Source: Planctomycetota bacterium
GTDB taxonomy: Bacteria > Planctomycetota > MHYJ01 > WSZJ01
DNA length: 64,000 bases
Direction of reading: 5' to 3'
NCBI GenBank assembly: GCA_009773755.1
Contig: WSZJ01000005.1
Location: 36,132 to 100,131 of the forward strand
Shown in pieces: positions 52,798 through 59,825 of this stretch. Positions within the stretch are counted from its first letter, which is position 1. Every line of letters begins with the position of its first letter. Both the position numbers and the translations under genes were made by a program. The notes under the pieces were generated by a model that saw only the letters and a program-made list of their open reading frames with translations, searched no databases and was not told the origin of the DNA.

Positions 52798-54059
52798 TCG
52801 GGAAGCTGCACGTCGACCGGCTCGGGCCCCCTGCCTTCGGCCTCAAGCGCTCGATCGATATCGTCTCGCGCGACTCCAGCCTGACCCGCGAGTTCGACAA
52901 GCTTCATTCGGGAGATTTCCTCGCGGCGAAATGCCTCGAACGCGAGCGCAAGGATTTGCTCCGCGAGAGACCAATGAACGTCCTCGGTTGAGGCCTCTCG
53001 CCTCAGTGCCTTGGCGACAAGAGCGGCTTGGTCCCGCCGGCCTTTGAGCGCATCGAACCTGTCCCTCGTCAGGTTCTTGAGATTCAGGAGCTGGTAGAGC
53101 GCAGCGTCGTAGCTCACGCCAAAATGGTAGGCGATGGCCACGACATCGTGGACGTCGAGCTCCTGGCTCCCGGGCGGCAGCCGTTTCTGGGCCTCAACTC
53201 CCTCTGCCCGTCCTGCGTCGGTTGCGGCGTCGAAAACTTCGGCGACCTGCCGCGAGGATTCGCCTTTTCCCAGCGACCGAAGGAATCCTCGTACTCCTGC
53301 CTCCGGCATCAGGAAATGCGCGGCGAACGCATTGGCGCGAACCTCCTGCAGTTCTTCGCGGTTGGATTCTCGGCTGATCTTGCCCGGCTGATCCCGGTCG
53401 AGCAGCGCGTGGGCGAACTCGTGGGCGCAGGAGAAAAGTCGTCGCGTGGGAGCATGAGTCCGGTTGACGATCACGATCAGGCCGAGTTCACGGCTGTGAA
53501 CGAAAAGACCAGAGATATCGTCCGGCATGTCGTGCTCGGAGACGCGGACGCCCTGACCACGCAGGACCTCTGCGATCTCTCTCACGGGCGTGACACCCAA
53601 CTCCAGGCGGTTCCTTTCTCTCTCGGCCGCGGACCTGCCCTGACGGATCGCATCCCAACGGGTCGCGGGAATCTCGAAGGCGTAGCGCAACTCCGCGGCT
53701 TCCGCGTGCGGCATCCCCAGCATTTCCTCGAGACGACTGACTTCCCGGCACAGGTTGAGGCATTCTCGCAGTCCCGCCGACATGTGAGCGTCGTCGGCGA
53801 CTCCCGGCGTTGCTCGAAAGAGGGCGACCACAGGATCTTCATGAAATGCCTCGTCCCGAACGAACTCCTGGAGCGACCGCCCGTAAAGCCGCGCCAAGCG
53901 GACCAATTCGAGGCTCGTCACCGATCTGCGGCCGGCCTCCAACTCAGCCACCGCCGTGCGCCCGATCTCGAGCGCATCGGCGGCCTGCTGCTGAGTCAGC
54001 GCGCAGTTTTCCCGCGCATCGCGGAGACGTCGGGCGAGTTCGGCTTCGGTGATCGGCAT
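52794..54059 (-). CDS. XRE-family regulator with ImmA/IrrE metallopeptidase domain (module 1)
   Basis: 421 residues. HTH_3 at about 8-60 (ALTQQQAADALEIGRTAVAELEAGRRSV, quoted in parts: ALTQQQAADALEIGR, TAVAELEAGR). ImmA/IrrE-like Zn peptidase at about 165-270 with CAHEFAHALLD (HExxH) and the later NREELQEVRANAFAAHFLMP glutamate helix (NREELQE, ANAFAAHFLMP). Two-domain proteins of this kind act as antitoxin-repressors that can be protease-activated. Here it is coupled to a PIN gene, an arrangement repeated, with other sequences, at 58014-59665. Confidence 0.88.
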   Translation of the reverse strand: MPITEAELARRLRDARENCALTQQQAADALEIGRTAVAELEAGRRSVTSLELVRLARLYGRSLQEFVRDEAFHEDPVVALFRATPGVADDAHMSAGLRECLNLCREVSRLEEMLGMPHAEAAELRYAFEIPATRWDAIRQGRSAAERERNRLELGVTPVREIAEVLRGQGVRVSEHDMPDDISGLFVHSRELGLIVIVNRTHAPTRRLFSCAHEFAHALLDRDQPGKISRESNREELQEVRANAFAAHFLMPEAGVRGFLRSLGKGESSRQVAEVFDAATDAGRAEGVEAQKRLPPGSQELDVHDVVAIAYHFGVSYDAALYQLLNLKNLTRDRFDALKGRRDQAALVAKALRREASTEDVHWSLAEQILALAFEAFRREEISRMKLVELAGQAGVARDDIDRALEAEGRGPEPVDVQLPE

Positions 54060-54063
54060 CGAA

Positions 54064-54270
54064 TCAGGACTTGCGCCGGTTGTAGGGGGACTGGTTCGTG
54101 GGCTTCAGGGAAGTTCCTGCGCTGCTGGCCTTGGTGTAGATGGCATCGGGCGATCTCTGATGCTTCAAGGCGATGACTCGAGTCGGCATGTTTTCTGCCG
54201 CGCGACTGGCGAGGTCGCGAGTCTCTTTCGCCGTCCAAGCCTGATGACTTCTGACCGGGGTTTTCGCCAC
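54064..54270 (-). CDS. Small DNA-binding-like protein
   Basis: 68 residues from GTG 54270, with a strong AAGGAGG Shine-Dalgarno. HQAWTAKETRDLASRAAENM, then PTRVIALKHQRSPDAIYTKAS and a basic SLKPTNQSPYNRRKS tail: the W-T-x-x-E and R-S-x-x-A-I-x-x-K-A pattern resembles short SANT/Myb-like helix-turn-helix proteins common in bacteria. It ends 4 nt before the XRE-ImmA gene, so the two are likely co-transcribed with the PIN gene as a three-gene unit. Confidence 0.6.
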   Translation of the reverse strand: MAKTPVRSHQAWTAKETRDLASRAAENMPTRVIALKHQRSPDAIYTKASSAGTSLKPTNQSPYNRRKS

Positions 54271-54313
54271 TGAATTCCTCCTTCAACGGGTTTGCTTTCG
54301 AAGGGCTTTCCGA

Positions 54314-54331
54314 GTTAGTAGTATGTTAGTA
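54314..54331. promoter_or_regulatory. Direct repeat GTTAGTA, candidate operator
   Basis: Two copies of GTTAGTA at 54314-54320 and 54325-54331, separated by GTAT, in an AT-rich spot 44 nt before the small DNA-binding gene start. The place and the 11-nt period (about one helical turn) fit an operator for the XRE repressor. I did not find the repeat before the second XRE module. Confidence 0.4.
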
Positions 54332-54475
54332 ACTTCTCCAGCACACCGTCAAGATCAATCTCAGTTTGTGTCTTTTTCGGTCATCGATGAGAGAATGGCG
54401 AAAGCCAAGTGCGAACAACAGTCGCGCCGCATGGCGGCGGCCGCAAATGAAGCGGCGCGCCGCCGCTCCAAGCAC

Positions 54476-56590
54476 CTAGTGACCGAGAACCTCCTCGAGC
54501 TTTCGCCGTGTCTCCGCGTCCTCGCACCAGACATAAGCCCCGCGCAACGGCCGGGTGAGCAAGATGCGGTAGGCGCGAATCAACCGCTCAAGCAATTCCT
54601 TCGACGCTGCGCCAAATCGCCCCGCAAATCGTTCCTTTTGAGCCCGGCCTAGGGTTCGTTTGATGGCCGTCTCGTGAATGTTCCCGATCTCTGGCACCCA
54701 CCGGTCGGTTCGCCAGACCAGGTCGTTGAGCCAGAGAAGTCCCACATAGTCAAAATCAAAGCCACGGGCGACGTACGGACAGCCGACTTCGGCGAGCGGG
54801 TTTGCGTGCATCGCACTTCCAGCCGGAGCTTGAACCCAAAGCGTGTAGTCCATGTCTGGCGCGAAGTTCCATGGCTTGACCCAAAGGGCTGGCTTCCCTT
54901 CGCGTTCGCAAGGGATCCGGAAGTCCATGAGTTGAGGCGGCGCGAGGTGGGGAGGGTTGATGTTCTTGGTGCGCCACTCACGACCGTATGTCGCCAATAG
55001 CCGCGCAGTTCGGCCCTCTGCGAGGTGTGATTGCAGGCGGGCTTCCAGGTCGAAAGGATCGCCGACCAATTCGATCGAGAATCCGCGACGACCTGAAGTC
55101 TTCCATCGAGGCGTCCCCGGCTGACCCGACTTGAAAAGTTCCTGGATCCACTCCACGTACTCCTTCGAACCGGCGCAACGAAACTGCGCGCCTTCGAGTG
55201 AAACCCGCGGCGCGACTTCAGCGCCCCATTCTCTTGCCCATCCTTCGATGGACTCGGGAAGCGTCGTCTCGTTGTCCCGAAAGCTCTGTCGCGAATCCAT
55301 CAGGAACACGCTCAGACGGGAGGCCCTGATGATGTGCCAAGCTTGGGGGCCGGCATGCATCGTCCAGCCCGACTGGGGAACGCCCTCGGCCCCTGGCGCG
55401 GTCGGATCGATGAGGGCATGGGCCTCGTCGACGATGGAAACGGCTAAGTGATTGTCAGGCAGGGCCGGGATCCCGCCCTGGGCTGCGAGCACTTGAAGGT
55501 TCTGCTTCCACTTCGAGATTTCGATTTCCTTCCCGGCCTCTCGGTGCTTCTTGATCCAGAGCGGAGTCAGGCCCGGGTTGAATTTGTTCGCAGGCAAGAC
55601 GAGCCCCTTCGCTGCAATCTGGTCAGTCGCCTGCATGAAGAGATTCATCCAGTTGCTCTTCTGCGAACCCGACGTCGTGACGAAGGCGATGTTTCCCGTA
55701 ATTCTTTCGTCGAGGGCGAGTTCGGCCCACAGTCTTGCTCCGAGGACCGACTTGCCTGAGCCCGGAGGTCCTTCAACCACCATCACCACCTTCTTGTCCG
55801 GCGCGGCGCAAAGGAGTTTGTCAACTTCAGCTAGGACCAGTTGCAACCCCTGCCGTTGACCGTCCACGAGAACGAACTGTGGCAAGGCGCTTCCAGCGAG
55901 AAGTCTTGCAACGTTCTGAACGAGACCTCGATCCTGCTGATACACGCCATTTTCGAATTCGCGAGCCCATGCCTCGTCCGGCTTTCGAAGCTTGCTGCGA
56001 AGAAATGCGGGAAAGCGTTCGCCCAAGTCTTGGGGACTTGCGCTGAAATACGGAAAGTCTCGAACGAGCCTGACGTGTGGCTCGAGTCCGTAGGCCTCGA
56101 CTTGTTTTGAATTTGTGAACAGGACACAGCCTGAAATGTCGGCGGACTTGTCGATGACTGCGCTGTGAAATGCTCGGAAATACTCGACGTAGCCACGCAC
56201 CTGCTCACTAGGGTGGAGGACCTGCTGCCCGTTGTGCCGGATGAGGCCTGACCGAACGCCGGGCAAGTCGCCACTGGTCGACCAGTGCTTGAGTTCAACG
56301 ACCACAGCCGATGGCTTCCCGTGACCGGCACCGAGTAGGACCAAGTCGCTCCAAGAGGATGAAGCGGGAAGACGGTACTCGAGGCTTAGCGACCCATCGC
56401 TTCCGCCGAGCTTGATGTGAAATCCACCGAGGTCAGAGTCTTTCAGGGAAGCCGCTACACATGGGAGGGATTCAGTCCAAGCGTACTTCTCGTCATCGCC
56501 GAAGCGACCCGTTTCCCGCTGTAGCCTTCCGACCAGCGTGTCGATATCCCGCGTGGCAAGACGTTCGAACTCACGGATCGTGAACAGCAA
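54476..56590 (-). CDS. DUF2075 (Schlafen group 3-like) superfamily 1 helicase
   Basis: 704 residues from TTG 56590 with GGAGG 9 nt upstream. The N-terminal ~200 residues carry a nuclease-like core (SDLVLLGAGHGKPSAVVVELKHWS, quoted as SDLVLLG and AVVVELKHWS, i.e. D-x-n-E-x-K of the PD-(D/E)xK type). Walker A EGPPGSGKSVLG near 272 and Walker B VSIVDEAHALI near 390 follow; late motifs YVARGFDFDYVG near 605 and RILLTRPLRGAYVWCED near 680 are characteristic of DUF2075. It probably acts in phage defence together with the GIY-YIG gene just upstream. DUF2075 and GIY-YIG are often linked. Confidence 0.82.
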   Translation of the reverse strand: MLFTIREFERLATRDIDTLVGRLQRETGRFGDDEKYAWTESLPCVAASLKDSDLGGFHIKLGGSDGSLSLEYRLPASSSWSDLVLLGAGHGKPSAVVVELKHWSTSGDLPGVRSGLIRHNGQQVLHPSEQVRGYVEYFRAFHSAVIDKSADISGCVLFTNSKQVEAYGLEPHVRLVRDFPYFSASPQDLGERFPAFLRSKLRKPDEAWAREFENGVYQQDRGLVQNVARLLAGSALPQFVLVDGQRQGLQLVLAEVDKLLCAAPDKKVVMVVEGPPGSGKSVLGARLWAELALDERITGNIAFVTTSGSQKSNWMNLFMQATDQIAAKGLVLPANKFNPGLTPLWIKKHREAGKEIEISKWKQNLQVLAAQGGIPALPDNHLAVSIVDEAHALIDPTAPGAEGVPQSGWTMHAGPQAWHIIRASRLSVFLMDSRQSFRDNETTLPESIEGWAREWGAEVAPRVSLEGAQFRCAGSKEYVEWIQELFKSGQPGTPRWKTSGRRGFSIELVGDPFDLEARLQSHLAEGRTARLLATYGREWRTKNINPPHLAPPQLMDFRIPCEREGKPALWVKPWNFAPDMDYTLWVQAPAGSAMHANPLAEVGCPYVARGFDFDYVGLLWLNDLVWRTDRWVPEIGNIHETAIKRTLGRAQKERFAGRFGAASKELLERLIRAYRILLTRPLRGAYVWCEDAETRRKLEEVLGH

Positions 56591-56651
56591 GCTACAAGTC
56601 CTCCAGCGCTCAGGGTCGCTTACAGAGAGTACCTCGTTCAGCTCAAGTGAT

Positions 56652-57215
56652 TCAGAACTGGGCGCAGCGCCGCGGATGAGGCAGTTGACGACGGAGTCTT
56701 GCTAGGGACTTCGAAAAGGCGCGTCGCACTTCAGCGCGAAGTGAGTCATCGACCTCGTGCCGACAACGAACATCGTTGGCTACGTTGTAGCCCGCTTCAC
56801 GCAAGTCTTCGGCAAGCGCGCATTCCAGAGCGGCCATTCGGTTTCGACGTGGTACGTGCCGCTTCATGTTAGTTGCCTCCCGCAAGATCGGGCCATGCGC
56901 CAAGAGCCTGAAGGAGTGACAACAGTCCGGCTTCAAACCTGTTGTGCTCAAGATGTGCTTCTTCAACATGTTGCTGTTGTCGGAAGATCCGAGGTGCTGA
57001 CCCATCCGCACGAAAGGCGATTGCGCGTTCGGGGAGGAGCTGTCGCCTGTTCGGCCGACGTAGTAGACCAACTCTTGCCCAGGTCCAGGATTCACTTCCC
57101 AGACGTACAGCCAGAATCCTCTTCGAAGGAATCGGGCGGGAAAACCGACTTCGATGACGCTGACGATTTGACCGCTCCCGAAAGTTGTTGGACGAAATCT
57201 GCGCGCGTTCCTCAC
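56652..57215 (-). CDS. GIY-YIG-like nuclease
   Basis: 187 residues from GTG 57215 (start uncertain). FWLYVWEVNP, then VYYVGRTGDS fit the GIY-YIG core, with the loop SPFVRMGQHLG and a helix LKKHILSTTG. R in VGRTGD corresponds to the catalytic Arg; a candidate Glu lies in AALECALAEDL near 134. The tail is very basic. The helicase gene starts 61 nt downstream. The sequence replaces the 3' end of radC, suggesting the pair arrived as one cassette. Confidence 0.68.
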   Translation of the reverse strand: MRNARRFRPTTFGSGQIVSVIEVGFPARFLRRGFWLYVWEVNPGPGQELVYYVGRTGDSSSPNAQSPFVRMGQHLGSSDNSNMLKKHILSTTGLKPDCCHSFRLLAHGPILREATNMKRHVPRRNRMAALECALAEDLREAGYNVANDVRCRHEVDDSLRAEVRRAFSKSLARLRRQLPHPRRCAQF

Positions 57216-57394
57216 TTCCGGGGACTGCCTCTTCGTCTACGGCACGCTACCCCGCCTGCGCTCCATCCACTCTCCCCGCTTTCCCGTGATCTTGCTCCGA
57301 CGCTTCGGGACTCCCGCTCGGATGATTGTGCGCGAGGATAACTGCGGCGGCCCCTTCCTTCAAAGCGGCGCGGGCGACTTCTCCGGGGAAGGCG

Positions 57395-57429
57395 CCCTTC
57401 GACTCGCTCCCTTCGGTCGCTCGCTCAGG
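57395..57429. repeat. Palindromic insert 2 in radC (disruptive)
   Basis: Expanded version of the CCCTTCGACTCGCT...CGCTCGCTCAGG repeat with CCTTCGGT in its centre. Its length is not a multiple of three and on the minus strand it contains TGA, so it ends the RadC frame. The interrupted reading frame resumes directly after it. Confidence 0.75.
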
Positions 57430-57497
57430 CTGGAACGGCGCGGTCGACGGTGCCGCGGGAGAGGAGGGCGGTTTTGACGACGCGGTGGCGGGATTCC

Positions 57498-57524
57498 CCT
57501 TCGACTCGCTTCGCTCGCTCAGGG
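57498..57524. repeat. Palindromic insert 1 in radC (in frame)
   Basis: 27-nt element with CGACTCGCTTCGCTCG, nearly the same as the one in kinase K2 at 8908-8934. On the minus strand it encodes nine residues (PERAKRVEG) between the two RadC domains and keeps the frame. Confidence 0.75.
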
Positions 57525-58013
57525 TCTTCGAGAGGGAGGAGGGCGGCGACGGAGGCGGTGCGGGCGGCGAGGAGGGCGTCGGCGACGGCGGGGCCGGCGC
57601 CGGGCACGGCGAGGATGTCGGCGCGCTGGGCGTCGAGGAGGCGGCCGAGGCTGCCGCCGAAGGCCTTGAGGAGGGCGCGGGCGAGGGGCTTGACGTCGCG
57701 GCCGCGGATGGCGATGCCTAGGAGGAATTCGAGGATCTCGTAGTCGGCGAGGGCGTCGAGGCCGGCGCGTTCTAGACGCTCGCGGAGGCGCTGGCGGTGG
57801 CCGGCGGCGGGATGGCGGGGGGTGGTCGTGGTCCTGGAGGGCATTGGTGTCGAGCAGTCTGTCGGCTTCGGGCAGACGAATCAAGCCGCTGACTCATCTC
57901 GCGCGAGTCACCGAACTCCGCGGAGGACGACCGCTCCCTTGAAGCCCTTCGACGGATTGCACTTTGCTGACTGCCCCTTCAGAATGTGGGCCAGGTAGTC
58001 GATGAGGAAGGAA

Positions 58014-59168
58014 ATGGGAAACTCTGTACTGCGCGTCGAAGTCAAACCCGAGCTCCTGCGCTGGGCCCGGGAGCGGTCCGGGCTGGACGCCGAGGAGCTT
58101 TCGCAGCGGGTGCCACGCTTCGGCGAGTGGGAATCCGGAGCGTCGCTACCGACCTTGCGCCAGCTGGAGTGCTTCGCGAAGGCGACTCGTACGCCGGTCG
58201 GGTTCCTGTTCCTGTCTGCTCCTCCGGAAGAATCGGTGCCGATTCCCGATTTCCGGACGATGGAAAACCGGCAGATGGGACGACCTTCGCCCGATCTGCT
58301 CGAGACGATCTACATCTGTCAGCAGCGCCAGGAATGGTATCGCGCGTTCTGCAGTTCGATCGGGGCGGAGGCGCGGACCTTCGTGGGCACTGCGAAAGTG
58401 ACGAGCAGCGTCGAGAGCACGGCTGCGGAGATGCGTCGGGTCCTGCGGTTCGACCTCGAAGAACGTCGGCGCATGGTGAGTTGGACTGATGCGCTGAGGC
58501 GATTCATCGAGCTCGCCGACGACCTGGGTGTCCTCGTCATGGTGAGCGGAGTCGTCGGAAGCAATACCACGCGCAAACTGGACCCCGAGGAATTCCGGGG
58601 ATTCGCGCTCGTTGATAGTCTCGCGCCGCTGGTGTTCCTGAACGGCGCCGACACCAAGGCGGGGCAGATGTTCTCGCTCGCCCATGAATTGGCGCACGTC
58701 TGGTTGGGAGAAACGGCCCTTTCGAATGATCGTCCGGTTTCGACTCCCCGGAATCGTGCCGAGGCCTGGTGCAACAGGGTCGCCGCCGAGTTCCTGGTTC
58801 CGCTGGCATCGTTGAAGAAGGAGTACGACCCGAAGGCCGACCTCTGGAAAGAAGTCGCGCGGCTGAAGGGGGTCTTCAAGGTGAGCAGCCTTGTCATTCT
58901 CCGTCGAATCCACGATGCCGGTGGGTTGACGGAGAGTGCACTGTGGAAAGCCTACAAGAGCGAACTCGCCCGTCTTCTTGCCACGCCGAAGTCGAGTGGC
59001 GGCGATTTCTACCTGACCCAGGCGGCGCGCGTCGGGAAACGATTCGCCCGCGCCCTGGTGTCGCAGACGCTCGAAGGCCTGACGCTCTACACGGAAGCCT
59101 TTCGGCTCCTCGGGTTTTCGAAGCTCGCCACGTTCGAAAAACTCGGCGACAGCCTCGGAGTCGTTTGA
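58014..59168 (+). CDS. XRE-family regulator with ImmA/IrrE metallopeptidase domain (module 2)
   Basis: 384 residues from ATG 58014, preferred because GAGGAAGG lies before it; ATG 58002 would add four residues. Divergent HTH at about 8-60 (VKPELLRWARERSGL, FGEWESGASLPTLRQLECFAK in parts). ImmA/IrrE motif SLAHELAHVWLG (HExxH) near 222, then a glutamate helix AEAWCNRVAAEFLVP near 250. It is a different subfamily from module 1 and shares little sequence with it. The next gene, a DUF4411 PIN protein, overlaps by 1 nt (TGATG). This pairing is a known type II toxin-antitoxin arrangement. Confidence 0.88.
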   Translation: MGNSVLRVEVKPELLRWARERSGLDAEELSQRVPRFGEWESGASLPTLRQLECFAKATRTPVGFLFLSAPPEESVPIPDFRTMENRQMGRPSPDLLETIYICQQRQEWYRAFCSSIGAEARTFVGTAKVTSSVESTAAEMRRVLRFDLEERRRMVSWTDALRRFIELADDLGVLVMVSGVVGSNTTRKLDPEEFRGFALVDSLAPLVFLNGADTKAGQMFSLAHELAHVWLGETALSNDRPVSTPRNRAEAWCNRVAAEFLVPLASLKKEYDPKADLWKEVARLKGVFKVSSLVILRRIHDAGGLTESALWKAYKSELARLLATPKSSGGDFYLTQAARVGKRFARALVSQTLEGLTLYTEAFRLLGFSKLATFEKLGDSLGVV

Positions 59169-59665
59169 TGCCGTATCTGCTCGATACGAACGTTTTCATC
59201 CAGGCCACGAAACTCCACTACGGGTTCGACTTCTGCCCCGCGTTCTGGGATTGGCTCGTGCACGAGAACGCGGCAGGCAAGGTCTTCAGCATTGAAAAAG
59301 TCGCCGACGAACTTGAATCCGCCGGCGATGACCTGTCGGAATGGTCAAGGACCCGTGGAGCAGGTCTCTTTCTCAAGCCCGACCCGGCGCTTCGACAGGC
59401 GTTCGGAACCGTAGGAACGTGGGCCGCGGCCCAACAATTCGACCCGGCGGCCGTGAACACATTTCTGCAGGTCGCGGACTTCTACCTGGTGTCGCATGCT
59501 CTTGCACGTAACTACACCGTCGTGTCGCATGAAAAACCGGAGCCCTTTGCGAGAAAGGTCATCAAGATCCCCGACGCGTGCCTCGGCGTCGGCGTGAAAT
59601 GCATGACTCCCTTCCAAATGCTGAGACGCGAGAAAGCGAAATTCGTCCTCGGCAAGATTGTCTGA
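59168..59665 (+). CDS. DUF4411 PIN-domain toxin
   Basis: 165 residues. YLLDTNVFIQATKLHYGFDF at the N-terminus with catalytic Asp; FSIEKVADELES near 40; DFYLVSHALARNYTVVSHEKP near 108 (DFYLVSHAL, YTVVSHE) and IKIPDACLGVGVKCMTPFQML near 130 (IKIPDACLGV, CMTPFQML) are typical of DUF4411. Family members are PIN-like RNases. Coupled to the XRE-ImmA gene just before it. It converges with btuB, separated by a strong terminator. Confidence 0.85.
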   Translation: MPYLLDTNVFIQATKLHYGFDFCPAFWDWLVHENAAGKVFSIEKVADELESAGDDLSEWSRTRGAGLFLKPDPALRQAFGTVGTWAAAQQFDPAAVNTFLQVADFYLVSHALARNYTVVSHEKPEPFARKVIKIPDACLGVGVKCMTPFQMLRREKAKFVLGKIV

Positions 59666-59777
59666 AAGCCACGCTTCGACCGAAATCTCGAAGCACGTAC
59701 CGGGCGGTGTGAGAACTCGATCGGGCCGCACACCGCGACGATGCCGCAGACCATGAGGGTGTGCGGGCAGGCGGGCG

Positions 59778-59817
59778 AAAAAACCGGTAGCGCCGCAGTC
59801 AATCGCGGCGCTACCGG
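59778..59817 (-). terminator. Intrinsic terminator of btuB
   Basis: Minus-strand hairpin with a perfect 13-bp stem CCGGTAGCGCCGC/GCGGCGCTACCGG (59784-59817), followed by six U (59783-59778). It starts 8 nt past the btuB stop. Confidence 0.9.
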
Positions 59818-59825
59818 ATCATGAC

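Larger units (their letters stand above)
57247..57844 (-). pseudogene. radC: radC (JAB/MPN domain protein) disrupted by palindromic inserts
   Basis: The N-terminal RadC domain is intact from ATG 57844 (HRQRLRERLERAGLDALADYE, ending LLPLEDP; helix-hairpin-helix VPGAGPAVADALL). A 27-nt insert (57498-57524) adds PERAKRVEG in frame. After RGTVDRAV a 35-40-nt insert (57395-57429) brings an in-frame TGA and a frame change. In the new frame the true continuation is visible: FPGEVARAALKEG, VILAHNHPSGSP with the JAB metal-binding HNHPSG, then it degenerates and stops at 57247. About 30-40 C-terminal residues are missing. Confidence 0.85.

Noticed and set aside
58002..58013. ATG 58002 as start of the second XRE-ImmA gene
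   Set aside because: The ribosome-binding purine run lies after it and serves ATG 58014.
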